A DNA stretch of 64,000 bases from an uncultured Ruminococcus sp. GTDB lineage: Bacteria > Bacillota > Clostridia > Lachnospirales > Lachnospiraceae. Of the stretch, positions 25,828 through 35,157 are shown piece by piece. The position numbers were made by a program, and so were the translations under genes. Below the pieces are notes generated by a model. The model worked only from the letters and a program-made list of their open reading frames with translations, made no database searches and was not told where the DNA came from. The number at the start of each line of letters is the position of its first letter. Position 1 is the stretch's first letter. Location: contig FMEL01000009.1 of assembly GCA_900066355.1 (NCBI GenBank), forward strand, positions 1-64,000, given 5' to 3'.

Positions 25828-27648
25828 TTATTGTTTGACTTCAAAATTCTGATTGTGGATTTTTTTATGACATTCCCAACAAACTACCATGGTTTTTCTT
25901 CTTTTCGATAACATCATTATTTCCCAAGGTTCTTTGCCTTTTAGGTTACGAATCTTATTTACATGATGGATTTCATATTGATTGCTGGTCGTGCTTCCAC
26001 AAAGTTCACAACATTTAGCTTTTAATCGACTTTCAAAAGTACTACGTGTATTCTTGTGAATCTGTACCATACTCGTTCTTGTATCCGTGGCATTTTTCCC
26101 CTTTTTACAATCAGAATATTTGGATAGGTACAAATAACTCGTACCTTTCTTGGTTTCATAAGCAATACACCATTTTCCTTTATGGTCACTAAATTTTTCC
26201 TTGATTTTGCCTATAGAGCAACGATGCTTTCCTGCAAGAGTTTTAAGGCAGCTATATTCCATAAGATAGCTGAAATAATTCAGCATATAGAAGTTGCTTG
26301 CCATGTAGTAATAATTGCAAATCCCTCTAAGTTCAGCATTGTAGCCTGAAACAATTTCAAGGTCTGTGAGTCGTAACATATCATTTCTGCATACCGGTTC
26401 AAGTTCGCCATTGTCACATTGCTTAACAATTCCGTTTTTGAACATAAAACCGTTAATTTTCTCTTTTAGCGGAATAGCAAGTTCAACACCGTTAGACATA
26501 GTTCTTTGCGTTGCACCTCTTCCATTGGGTTTTACTGTATTAGAACGTCTTACTCTAATGTTATATCCAAGAAATTTCGCATACGTGTTGCTATGCGTAA
26601 TAAGTGTTTTTTCTTCACTTAATTCCATCTTGAGAGTGTTAGATATAAAATCTGATAACTGCTGTTTGATTCTTACACAATCAACTTTGCTCCCATTTAC
26701 ACCTATAATGAAATCATCTGCATAACGGACATATTTTAACTTTTTATCCGTCTGAGATTTGCAAGGTGTTTTGAGTAGTGTTGCCCGTTGGCTTTTGTAT
26801 ACTTTCAGCAGTTCTGCTTTCTCCACTTCATCATCTGCATTTTCTGCCTTTTTAATTTTCTTTCTAGTCACCGCCATAGCGTTCTGTGCTTTACGGTAAT
26901 CGGCAGTAAACTTTTCTGTGGCAGGTTCATTGAATTCTTTGCTGAGGTTTTCAACAAATTTATCCAATTCATGCAGATAGATGTTCGCTAGGATTGGAGA
27001 AATGATTCCACCCTGAGCGCATCCACTGTATGTGTTATTGTAGACAAAATCGTCCACAAAGCCTGCTTTCAGAAACTTGTAAATAAGCTTAGTAAATCTT
27101 GCATCTTTTATTTTTTTGTTGATACACGATACCAGAACATTGTGATTGATGTTATCAAAACATCCTTTTATGTCCCCCTCTATAAACCATCTTGCACCTC
27201 TGAATTCGTATTTCACGCTCTGAAGTGCCGTGTGGCAGCTTCTATTAGGGCGAAATCCATGTGACGTATCCATAAATATAGGCTCATAGATAGCTTCCAG
27301 AATAATTCTTACAGCTTCCTGTACAAGTTTGTCAGTGAATGACGGAATTCCCAATGGTCGCATTTTTCCATTTGGCTTTTTAATGTATACTCTTCGAAAA
27401 GGCTTCGGTTGATAGCTTTCATCTTCGAGACACTTAATAATTCTCTCAATTTTAGCTTCCGAAAATCCATCTGCCGTATCATCATCTACGCCTTTAGTTG
27501 ATGCACCATTATTGGAATACAGATTTTGATATGCTACAAAATAAATGTCCGGACGAAGAAGGTATCTATAGATTCTTGTAAACACTTCGTCCTTGTTTTC
27601 CTCAGAATTTTTCTTGATTCTTTCCAAAATTTCCATTGTTGGTTTCAT
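25828..27648 (-). CDS. ltrA: Group II intron-encoded reverse transcriptase/maturase with HNH endonuclease (LtrA-like)
   Basis: This 606-residue protein has RT blocks from about residue 60 (GVDDDTADGF, PFRRVYIKKPNGKMRPLGIP) and the catalytic YADD in VRYADDFIIG near 310. A maturase domain X follows. A C-terminal HNH zinc endonuclease has CELCG, YEIHHVNKIRNLKG and CWECHKKIH, all Cys and His positions intact. It would help splicing of the virB4 intron and allow retrohoming. The ORF lies in domain IV and stops 99 bases before the intron 3' end. Confidence 0.93.
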   Translation of the reverse strand: MKPTMEILERIKKNSEENKDEVFTRIYRYLLRPDIYFVAYQNLYSNNGASTKGVDDDTADGFSEAKIERIIKCLEDESYQPKPFRRVYIKKPNGKMRPLGIPSFTDKLVQEAVRIILEAIYEPIFMDTSHGFRPNRSCHTALQSVKYEFRGARWFIEGDIKGCFDNINHNVLVSCINKKIKDARFTKLIYKFLKAGFVDDFVYNNTYSGCAQGGIISPILANIYLHELDKFVENLSKEFNEPATEKFTADYRKAQNAMAVTRKKIKKAENADDEVEKAELLKVYKSQRATLLKTPCKSQTDKKLKYVRYADDFIIGVNGSKVDCVRIKQQLSDFISNTLKMELSEEKTLITHSNTYAKFLGYNIRVRRSNTVKPNGRGATQRTMSNGVELAIPLKEKINGFMFKNGIVKQCDNGELEPVCRNDMLRLTDLEIVSGYNAELRGICNYYYMASNFYMLNYFSYLMEYSCLKTLAGKHRCSIGKIKEKFSDHKGKWCIAYETKKGTSYLYLSKYSDCKKGKNATDTRTSMVQIHKNTRSTFESRLKAKCCELCGSTTSNQYEIHHVNKIRNLKGKEPWEIMMLSKRRKTMVVCWECHKKIHNQNFEVKQ

Positions 27649-28277
27649 TCGAGGTTTTCCTCCCTAATCAACTTTAATATTTGGTACACAATAACTGCTT
27701 CCCTTCGCCATGTAGACGGTTTTCCCGTATCTGTTTTTACAGCCTTCCCTGTCAATTCAGGGTCCTCAGACTACTATGGAAGCTCCGTTACCATATGGGA
27801 TATTCAGTGTCATCTCTCTTGCCTAACAGCTTGAGATTTATCGCCAAAAGGCATTACACATAGTCCTAATGGTAGACATTCCCACGTAGGTAATCCCCAG
27901 TTTGCGTGAATAATTGGATGTAGATTGTCGGTTGTGCTTTCGTTTCGTTACTATTGGTTCTCCAACGTGTCGTATGAATTGGAATAATTGTTTATGCGAA
28001 CAAAATACATAAACACAACATACCAAGGGCTTCGGATGCATTGCCCCTGCGTCATCGAAAGACGGACTTGAAACTCACATTCAACATTCCTTAGTTTCAA
28101 CCTTATATCTACTTCGCCTTGCAGGTCAGTCGTGCCAAAGCATCTTTAGGCAACTCCCCGCTTCTCCGCCATGCTATAGTCCCGTATCAGCTTTCGCCTT
28201 TCGGTAAGACGGATGGCTAACTGCATTATTCTACAGTGTAGTTCCAACTACTTTTATTCACGCCCTGCTGGGCGCGC

Positions 28278-29597
28278 CTGTTCCTCGATCTTCATACGGT
28301 TAATATCCGTCACCTTGCTTTTCACCAGTTTGATCGCCTTCATCTGGTCGATGGACTGGATATGGAAATTTACCATCAGGTTACTGTCCATCTCCAGAAA
28401 CTCTGCCAGCATCTTGTCGGTAAGTTCCGGTGCAAGGATCTGTAAATAGGAAACAGCTCCCATCGTGCCGCCCATCTCAAAATCTTTTCCATTCTTAAAT
28501 ACAAAACTGGTCGGTGCGACATAATCCTTGGTACTAAGCCCTGTCCGAAGTACATCGTCATAAGAGAAATGGAACGGAACTTTGCTGTCCTGGTTAAAGG
28601 TTTCATACATGATCTGTAACCGTTCCTCTCCGTTCAGCGGATAGGCAGATACCCCAAGGATCTTAAAGTTATTCAGAATATCCGACTCGATACGTTCCAG
28701 TTTTGGCCGTGCTTCCCGGATATTCTCCGCTTCAATCCCAAATGTGATATATTTGGTACGCATCAGCCCGTTATTTCCTTTTGCCAGCTGGTTATTGAGC
28801 ATCTGGGCAAACTCCATACGCAGGTCATCAAATGCATCCTCCTGCGGATTGATATGGATGACCTTCTCATACTCTGCCATGTTGCTGTGCTGGTTGATAA
28901 AAGACAGCTGAAAATGAATCGTGCTGTCAAAGTAATTCAGGAAATCACACCAGTTTTCAAAGATGGCGTTCTTATCTTCATTCTGTGCCAGCTGATAGTT
29001 GATGTCATAAAAACGGATCGTCTTGGAATAAAACTTGTCCTGCACCCGGCAGATACCGTCCCTTCCCATCTCATGGTATGGAATCGACTGCTGTGCAGTG
29101 ATCCTCTTATCTCTGGCACTATCCGGTGTTTTCTTTCCTGTCCCACTGCCTTTCGTTCCGGAAACCACTTTTCCTGCCGGACGCTGCCCCGACGGTGCTG
29201 CGACAGGTCTGCTCTTTTTCTTTTTTGCGTTTTTCTTTGCGTCACGCACTGCCTGCTTTTCTGCTCTGGCTGCCAGCTTTGCTTCCCTTTTTGCATTTTT
29301 CTTATCCGCTTTTTCATGTTCCTTATGCAGTTTTTCTTCATATTTCTGTGCCCTTTTGAGGGCTTTCTTTTCCCTGCGTGTCAGTTTCCGGTTCGGTCTG
29401 CGGACACCTCTTTGCCGTTCCAGTGCTTCATACCCTGTCACCATCGGCTCATCATGCAGTCTGCCGCTTACTGGTCTTCTTTTCATTGCGGGGTCTGGAA
29501 GTTCTTCTTCTCCATCCTCCTCATCCAGCCAGTAATCATCCGGATATAATTCGTCTAAACTCTGTGGCGGCTGTCTATCGTTTTTTCTTTTTAACAC
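28278..29597 (-). CDS. virB4: VirB4 ATPase, exon 1 (N-terminal part)
   Basis: The first 440 residues of VirB4 start with a charged Lys/Arg/Ala-rich tail (about 60-150) and the conserved CagE/TrbE-like region (YHEMGRDGICRVQDKFYSKT, FEMGGTMGAVSYLQ). The authentic exon ends after KIEEQ at the intron 5' splice site; the frame continues nine more codons into the intron before stopping. The start overlaps the PrgI gene by 23 bases. Without splicing only a motor lacking its Walker motifs would be made. Confidence 0.87.
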
Positions 29598-29955
29598 TCT
29601 TCGTTCCCCCTTTCTTCTTTCTGACCACGGTATATTTTTTCTCGTACATATTTTCCATCTGGTACTTGCGTACCGGAGGACGGATAAATTTTACGGTGAT
29701 CATATTTTTTAAGACCTTTTCTAACGGAAGCCCATCCTTCTCATACATGGCAAACAAAAATGCCGGAAGCATCAGAAGGCACATCCCGGTCGCTGCGTTA
29801 CTGGAACCAATAATTCCCCTGCTTAAGAAATAAAACGGAAGCCCTACCGCCGCCGCAATCCCAAAGCAGATCAGCTGCCGTTTCGTCAGATTGAAAATGA
29901 TCTTATTCTTGACCTTGGTTAAGTCTTTAGGCACAGATACAAATGCCATTGCCAA
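29575..29955 (-). CDS. PrgI-family membrane protein of the transfer channel
   Basis: This 126-residue PrgI/VirB3-like protein begins with the typical VSVPKDLTKVKNKIIFNLTKRQLICF. Two adjoining transmembrane helices lie at about 27-45 and 53-72. The short Lys-rich tail overlaps the VirB4 gene start. Its partners VirB4 and the TrbL-like protein flank it, as in all Tn1549-like ICEs. Confidence 0.85.
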   Translation of the reverse strand: MAMAFVSVPKDLTKVKNKIIFNLTKRQLICFGIAAAVGLPFYFLSRGIIGSSNAATGMCLLMLPAFLFAMYEKDGLPLEKVLKNMITVKFIRPPVRKYQMENMYEKKYTVVRKKKGGTKSVKKKKR

Positions 29956-29966
29956 TTCCTCCTTTC

Positions 29967-30836
29967 TTAATGGGCGTTAAAGATACTGCGGGCGAAGTTT
30001 CCTGTTTTCATCAGACTGAAACACAGGATCACCGTGTATGCCATCACGCCGAACAATGCAGAATGTATGTTATCTGACATTTGGATGTTTGCGACCAGGA
30101 CCGCATAGATTCCCACGCAGACCATCATAAAAAATCCCTGGAATGCCAGTGCAAACAATCCACGAAGATAGTTGTTCCCGATCTGCCCCCATTCCCGGTT
30201 GGACATGGTTGCGAACGGGATCGCTCCAACGGACGAATAGAGATAAATCTCAATCATACGTCCATACAAAATCACTGTAATAAAGACTGAGATAATCTTC
30301 ATACACAGGCTTACAAGCATCGTTTCCAGTGCCAGTATGACAAGTTCACCAATCTCCATAGATTCCATCGCCGTTTCCATTGTAGAGATCATCGTATCTA
30401 TATTGATCGCTGTATCAGAACTGATAACTCCAGCTGCCCGGCTGACTACGGACTGCCCGACATCAAATACCGCCATCGTGATCGTAAAGGTATGGCTGAC
30501 GATCCAGACTGCCACCCACATCTTGAAAAAGTATTTAAAGAACATCCAGGTGTCGATGTCGTGCATGTTGTTCTTTTCCGTCAACATGGAGATCAGCTCA
30601 TAACAAAGTACAAATGTGATAATCATACCGGCAATCGGTACAATGACCGACTCGGAAAGATTCTGTATCATGCTGTAAATGCTGCCATTCCAGCCCTGCG
30701 GTGTCTGCCCAACCTGAGCAGCAATCTGACCGGTCTTTTCATTGACATCGGTATACATTGTTGTCAGGTTGGAACTTACCATGCCTGTCAGAAGATTCCT
30801 CATCCATTCTTCAATCGCTTCAAATATCCGATCCAT
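29967..30836 (-). CDS. TrbL/VirB6-like polytopic membrane protein of the ICE (CD1107-type)
   Basis: This 289-residue protein has about six transmembrane helices, e.g. VIVPIAGMIITFVLCYELI, LALETMLVSLCMKIISVFI, and GLFALAFQGFFMMVCVGIYAVLV. It begins with the family pattern MDRIFEAIEEWMRNLLTGMV. It should form the inner membrane pore of the mating channel. It follows the interrupted maff2 gene by 23 bases. Confidence 0.83.
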   Translation of the reverse strand: MDRIFEAIEEWMRNLLTGMVSSNLTTMYTDVNEKTGQIAAQVGQTPQGWNGSIYSMIQNLSESVIVPIAGMIITFVLCYELISMLTEKNNMHDIDTWMFFKYFFKMWVAVWIVSHTFTITMAVFDVGQSVVSRAAGVISSDTAINIDTMISTMETAMESMEIGELVILALETMLVSLCMKIISVFITVILYGRMIEIYLYSSVGAIPFATMSNREWGQIGNNYLRGLFALAFQGFFMMVCVGIYAVLVANIQMSDNIHSALFGVMAYTVILCFSLMKTGNFARSIFNAH

Positions 30837-30859
30837 GAGTCATCTCCCTCCTGCTTCTC

Positions 30860-30943
30860 TCAGCTGAACAATCCGGACAGTAACGGTACCAGCTGGGTGC
30901 CAATCAGAACGACACCGCCTCCTGCCATCAGCTGTTTTATCCC
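30860..30943 (-). pseudogene. maff2, C-terminal fragment
   Basis: In frame, these bases encode GIKQLMAGGGVVLIGTQLVPLLSGLFS then stop (split for length), the C-terminal half of the Maff2 family of small ICE membrane proteins. There is no start codon or ribosome binding site. The N-terminal half is at 49781-49921. The intervening 18.85 kb is foreign. Confidence 0.82.
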
Positions 30944-31033
30944 CAATTAGGTGTAAAACTCTGCTCGATGGCGGGCGGCGGCGTACAAAAAATCTATATG
31001 GTATTTTTAAGAGAACCGTCCCGGCGGGACAGG

Positions 31034-32704
31034 TCAGGCAGTGACCTGTTCCACCTCTGGGATGGGTTTGAGATTAAAATGAATTTCGATAGAAATGTGT
31101 CTTGTTTTATCTTCGTCAATGCGCTCATGCACGACGATTTCTTTGATTAAGCGGTTGAGGGTGGCTGCGTCCAGCTCTGTGATGTTGGCGTATTCCTGAA
31201 TGGCTTCCACCCATTGTTTTGCGTCATTGGCAAGCTGGACTTCATCGGACAGCCGCTTTCTGCCCTCGGACACTTTTGTTTTAAGCTCCGTCTGCTCGGT
31301 CTGTGTCTTTTCCAGCATGGTGTTGAAATTCTGCTCACTGATACGCCCTGCAATCATATCCTCATAAAGCCGCATGACCATTTTGTCCAGAACCTCAATC
31401 CGTTCCTCGTCCCTTATAAGGGAGCGTTCCATTGCTTCCCGCTGTTCCTTTTGTTCGGCTTCGCAGGTATTTGTCAGGCGGTTTGCAACCGCTTCCCCAT
31501 CCATCAGGGCGGCTCTGGCACATTCCCGGATTTTCCGCAGCACATGGCTGTAAAGGGTATCATAATCAATCCGGTGCTGGGTGCAGTGGTTCTTCCCAAA
31601 GGCATTGTAGGTCTTGCAGGAGTAAATCCGCTGGGGATGTTTGGCGTTTGTGCAGCGTATCGTCAGTGACTTCCCACACTCGCCGCATTTTATCAGTCCG
31701 GCAAACAGGCTGATTTCATTGGTCTGTCCCGGACGCTGGCGGGATTTCAGCTTGTTCTGCACAATGTCAAAGCTCATGCGGTCAATCAGCGGTTCATGCT
31801 GTCCCTCCACCACAATCCAGTCCTCCGGTTTCTTTTCCCCAATCGTGCCGATTTTGAAGCGGTAGTCCTTTTTCTGGGAAGCAATCGCCCCGGTGTAGAC
31901 GGGATTCATCAAAAGGTCTTTGATAACGGAGAAATCCCACATATACCGCCCGTTTTCCGGGTTTTTCTTTTCCCATTTGGTGCGGGTATTGCGAAGCCCC
32001 CGTTCCCGGTTCCACCATGTGGGGCAAGGGATTTTTTCTTCCTCCAGCCGTCTGCGGATATAGTTCGGACCATGACCGTTTAGGGCATATCCGAAAATCA
32101 GCCGCACAATTGGGGCGGTTTCCTCGTCAATGAGCAGATGGTTTTTGTCCTCCGGGTCTTTCCGATACCCAAACGGGGCAAGACACCCGGTAAACTGTCC
32201 TTTCTGCGCTTTCAGAAGATAAGAGGAATGGACTTTCTTGGAAATATCCTTGCTATACATCTCGTTCAGGATATTTTTGAACGGGGCAATATCGTTGTTA
32301 TCCCGCAAGGTGTCGATACCGTCATTCATGGCGATATAGCGGACACCGTTCCTTGGGAAAAAGTCCTCAATCAAATGCCCGGTTTGCAGATAATTCCGCC
32401 CCAGACGGCTAAGATCTTTCGTGATAACAAGGTTGATTTGCCTGCGCTCAATAGCTCTCAACATCCTCTGTAAATCAGGACGCTCCATATTAAGACCTGT
32501 GAAGCCATCGTCCTGATAGACTGCCACAACCTCCCATCCCTGCTTTTCGCAGTATTTTTCCAGCATATCACGCTGGTTTGCGATACTGGCACTTTCGCCT
32601 TGCAGGTCATCGTCCTTTGACAGCCTGCAATAGACCGCCGCACGATAGCCCCCGGCAAATGCCTTTCCGATTGTTCTGTATTCCATTTCGTTCATCATAG
32701 CCAT
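31034..32704 (-). CDS. Large serine recombinase of IME-1
   Basis: This 556-residue recombinase has its nucleophile Ser at residue 29 in AAVYCRLSKDDD; TKDLSRLGRNYLQTGHLIEDFF follows near 95, then the recombinase domain, a zinc ribbon (IKCGECGKSLTIRC..YSCKTY) and a coiled-coil C-terminus. Its 3' end lies only 90 bases from the maff2 junction, the reverse of IME-A, where the 5' end abuts the boundary. No TnpV gene adjoins it. Confidence 0.9.
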   Translation of the reverse strand: MAMMNEMEYRTIGKAFAGGYRAAVYCRLSKDDDLQGESASIANQRDMLEKYCEKQGWEVVAVYQDDGFTGLNMERPDLQRMLRAIERRQINLVITKDLSRLGRNYLQTGHLIEDFFPRNGVRYIAMNDGIDTLRDNNDIAPFKNILNEMYSKDISKKVHSSYLLKAQKGQFTGCLAPFGYRKDPEDKNHLLIDEETAPIVRLIFGYALNGHGPNYIRRRLEEEKIPCPTWWNRERGLRNTRTKWEKKNPENGRYMWDFSVIKDLLMNPVYTGAIASQKKDYRFKIGTIGEKKPEDWIVVEGQHEPLIDRMSFDIVQNKLKSRQRPGQTNEISLFAGLIKCGECGKSLTIRCTNAKHPQRIYSCKTYNAFGKNHCTQHRIDYDTLYSHVLRKIRECARAALMDGEAVANRLTNTCEAEQKEQREAMERSLIRDEERIEVLDKMVMRLYEDMIAGRISEQNFNTMLEKTQTEQTELKTKVSEGRKRLSDEVQLANDAKQWVEAIQEYANITELDAATLNRLIKEIVVHERIDEDKTRHISIEIHFNLKPIPEVEQVTA

Positions 32705-32902
32705 TTACCCACACAATCCAGACGGTATCTGGCTCTTTTGAACCTCATCTTCATTATACTTCAAATCTTTCTTTTTAGCAAGATATTCTTTCGTATTTGT
32801 CTTTCCGTATTTCTGGGAAATCAGGCTGACGAACACATCAGTGGCGTCCAGCTCCCCGTCAAATACAGTGGTCACATGAATCTCTGTTTTGTTTTTTGCC
32901 AT
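32705..32902 (-). CDS. Small conserved IME protein upstream of the recombinase
   Basis: This 65-residue protein has a beta-type N-terminus (KTEIHVTTVFDGELDATDVF) and a basic middle (SQKYGKTNTKEYLAKKKDL). It ends at the base before the recombinase start, so translation is coupled. The position beside the recombinase would fit a recombination directionality factor, but I cannot assign the family. Confidence 0.6.
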   Translation of the reverse strand: MAKNKTEIHVTTVFDGELDATDVFVSLISQKYGKTNTKEYLAKKKDLKYNEDEVQKSQIPSGLCG

Positions 32903-32929
32903 AGGCAGTTATCCTCCATACATGAAAAT

Positions 32930-33135
32930 AGCCAGACAGAGGGTATCGGCAACGAAGTCCGGCAACGGGCTTCAAAAGACCTTGCAAACAATCTCAATCT
33001 GGCGATGGTTACTATTTATACTTTTCTTTTATTTTTCTGTTGTTTTGGTTGTTATAAGGGAGAAAAGCCCGGAAATAAGGGTTTTTCCCCGGCAACCGGC
33101 TCGGCAACGGGATAGCAACAGGGGGTGCAACGGGC
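32930..33135. repeat. Iteron-like GGCAAC repeats and AT-rich tract, candidate replication origin of IME-1
   Basis: Four repeats with 12-base spacing (CCGGCAACC, TCGGCAACGG, TAGCAACAGG, GTGCAACGGG) lie at about 33088-33133, next to the vapE stop. Two more GGCAACG copies are near 32948-32968. Between them is an AT-rich tract (33005-33060). The layout equals that at 10083-10318 in IME-A, where the core is GACAAC. The paired clusters therefore evolve together with the downstream-coded VapE/CHC2 proteins. Confidence 0.5.
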
Positions 33136-33143
33136 TGTCATTT

Positions 33144-34538
33144 TCAGAATGGAAGCTCCATCTGTTCTGTGACCTCCACAAAACCGTCCATCATTTTTTC
33201 AGACGGGTTGCCGGAGTCCGTTGCCGGGTTTTCACGCTCCCAGCCCTTTTGTCTGCCATATTCTGAAAACATTCTTGGGTTTGGGAAGTACCGCCAGCGG
33301 TCAATGCACTGGTTCATAATCTCGTTGATTTCCCGGATTTCCCATTGCTTCGGCTCGTCAAAAGCATGGTTCAAGGCTTCCTTATAGAGCTGCTTGGAGC
33401 AGACCATGTTCCCGGTGTACTTATCAAGATACGCCTGTATCATCCCGGCTTTGGTGTCCTCTGGCATAAAATCCCGCTGGTGTTCTTTGAGATACCGCTG
33501 CATGGCAGGGCTGAAAGCCAGCTTGAACCTGCCACTTCGGTAAATCTCCATCGCTTCTGCCCACATCTGCTCGATATAGGCTCTGGAAGCAGCTTCGTCC
33601 TCCAAAATGTGAACCTCGGCTTGCTCCGGGTACACCATGACGGGGATAAAGCGGCGGTTGCCGGAACGGTCAAGGGGCAGGAAGTCAAGGGCATTGGAAG
33701 TGCCGCCAAACACGCACTGACGGGGGCGGTCTGCCGGGTGTGTTTCATAAGGTATCTTGTAAACCTCTTTCTGCCGGCTTAAAAACGACTTGATTTCCTC
33801 AATGCTCTTGGCGTTGGCGGTTGCCATCATTTCCGACATTTCGATCATCCAGTGACCTTGCAGCTTGCGGTACACATTGTCATCGTCCAGCTTCCGCAAA
33901 TCATCGGAGAACCACTCGTCCCGGACTGCCAGCAGACGGAAGAAGGTGGACTTGCCAGCCCCCTGACCGCCGACCAGACAGAGCATGATTTCAAACTTGC
34001 ACCCCGGCTGAAAGGCTCGTGAGATTGCACCCAGCAGGAACAGCTTCAATGCTTCATAGGTGTAATCGTCTGCGTCAGCCCCCAGAAAGTGCCGCAGACA
34101 GAAACGGATTCGCTCTGTCCCGTCCCACACAAGGGAACTTAAATAATCCCGGATGGGGTGGTACTTGTTTTCATTCGCCACAATCCCGATGGCGTTATCA
34201 ATCTTTTTCTCATTGGTAAGCCCGTAGGTTTCTTCCAGATAAAGAAGCAGATACTTCATGTCCGTATCGTTTAAGGCGGTGCTTTCTCTGTGAAAACCAA
34301 CGGGCTTTATGATGTCCTTGCGGTCGGTCAGGATGTTGTATGCGATAGCCCCGGAAAGCAGCGGGTCACGCTGGAATACGGTCAGGCAGTTCCGTATGCT
34401 CTGACGGACACCGCCTTTCTCGGTGGTTTCCAGCCCCGCCTTGATTTCCTCAATGCTCTGGGGCGGCTGCATGGCGTTCATGGTGTTTTTTAGTTCTTGC
34501 TGCGTCTGCGGCTGCAAGCTCTGCCATTCGCTGTTCAA
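33144..34538 (-). CDS. VapE-family P-loop ATPase of IME-1
   Basis: This 464-residue homologue of the IME-A protein has Walker A GGQGAGKSTFF near residue 192, MIEMSEM about 35 residues later, and FGGTSNALDFLPLDRSGNRRF near 280. The C-terminus (WRYFPNPRMFSEYGRQKGWER) is also shared. It overlaps the CHC2 gene by about 90 bases. DNA is GC-richer than in IME-A, so the two are old relatives and not a recent duplication. Confidence 0.85.
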   Translation of the reverse strand: MNSEWQSLQPQTQQELKNTMNAMQPPQSIEEIKAGLETTEKGGVRQSIRNCLTVFQRDPLLSGAIAYNILTDRKDIIKPVGFHRESTALNDTDMKYLLLYLEETYGLTNEKKIDNAIGIVANENKYHPIRDYLSSLVWDGTERIRFCLRHFLGADADDYTYEALKLFLLGAISRAFQPGCKFEIMLCLVGGQGAGKSTFFRLLAVRDEWFSDDLRKLDDDNVYRKLQGHWMIEMSEMMATANAKSIEEIKSFLSRQKEVYKIPYETHPADRPRQCVFGGTSNALDFLPLDRSGNRRFIPVMVYPEQAEVHILEDEAASRAYIEQMWAEAMEIYRSGRFKLAFSPAMQRYLKEHQRDFMPEDTKAGMIQAYLDKYTGNMVCSKQLYKEALNHAFDEPKQWEIREINEIMNQCIDRWRYFPNPRMFSEYGRQKGWERENPATDSGNPSEKMMDGFVEVTEQMELPF

Positions 34539-35094
34539 GCTGTATCACATCCTTTCCGTAGTCCGTAATCAAAGCCGCTTTTTCCTCTGTCTCCCCGAAC
34601 AGCAGCACATCCAGCAGATATTCCACTTGGTCTTGCTTCTGTAAGGCTTCCACAAACCGGGGATGAAAGGCTTCCTCCGGGGAGTGCGGGGCGTAGTCCG
34701 TTCTCCATGCCATAAGCAAGTGAAGATAATCGGTAAGAATACGGAAGCAGCGGTTTTTTGCTTCCTGAAACTGTTCCTCCGGGGATTTCTGCCGGGGCTT
34801 GGGCTTTTTTGCCTTTCCCGGCGGTTTCCAGTCCTCATAGGAAAGCCCGAAGTCCTGTGCCAGCTGTACGGCGGCTTCCTTCTTTCCCAGCCCATACAGG
34901 GCGGCGGCAAAATCAATCACATCCCCATCCGCACCGCAGCCGAAGCAGTGGTAACGCCGATCCAGCTTCATACTTGGGGTTTTATCATGATGGAACGGGC
35001 AGCAAGCCATCCCGTTCCGACCTATACGGATTCCATAATGCTCCGCAGCCTGTCTGGTTGTGACGGACTGCTTCACAGCTTCAAATACATTCAA
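34450..35094 (-). CDS. CHC2 zinc-finger primase-like protein of IME-1
   Basis: A TTG start at 35094 is chosen: GGAGGGAT lies just upstream, and the protein then begins (M)NVFEAVKQSVTTRQAAEHYG exactly as the IME-A homologue. The zinc-binding motif is CCPFH..CFGCG. A Lys/Pro-rich linker and helical tail follow. No TOPRIM domain is seen. It probably works with VapE to prime replication of IME-1. Confidence 0.78.
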   Translation of the reverse strand: MNVFEAVKQSVTTRQAAEHYGIRIGRNGMACCPFHHDKTPSMKLDRRYHCFGCGADGDVIDFAAALYGLGKKEAAVQLAQDFGLSYEDWKPPGKAKKPKPRQKSPEEQFQEAKNRCFRILTDYLHLLMAWRTDYAPHSPEEAFHPRFVEALQKQDQVEYLLDVLLFGETEEKAALITDYGKDVIQLEQRMAELAAADAARTKKHHERHAAAPEH

Positions 35095-35116
35095 CTCTAT
35101 CCCTCCTAAAAAAGAA

Positions 35117-35157
35117 AAAGCACCTGACATTCTCTGATTGAAAATGGCAAGTGCCTG
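35117..35157 (-). terminator. Hairpin between IME-1 relaxase and CHC2 gene
   Basis: AGCAC pairs with GTGC and an inner CATT pairs with AATG. The hairpin corresponds to 12258-12302 in IME-A. It starts next to the relaxase stop codon. Conservation of hairpin and of the QDMEL codons marks a mosaic breakpoint. Confidence 0.5.

Larger units (their letters stand above)
25729..28277 (-). mobile_element. Group II intron 2 (Ll.LtrB-like) in virB4
   Basis: The intron reads GCGCGCCCAGCAGGGCG at its 5' end, very like the Ll.LtrB start GTGCGCCCAGATAGGG, and shares further LtrB-like domain I segments (AAGTAGTT, GAAAGCTGATACGGGA). The 3' end is CCTACCCTAC, matching the AY rule. Removing 2549 bases joins GAGGAACAG to AAAAAAGCGG and restores VirB4. 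The intron encodes a reverse transcriptase with an HNH domain. The second base is C, not the nearly invariant U, at the 5' splice site. Bases 27649-28277 are domain I-IV RNA without a gene. Confidence 0.88.
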
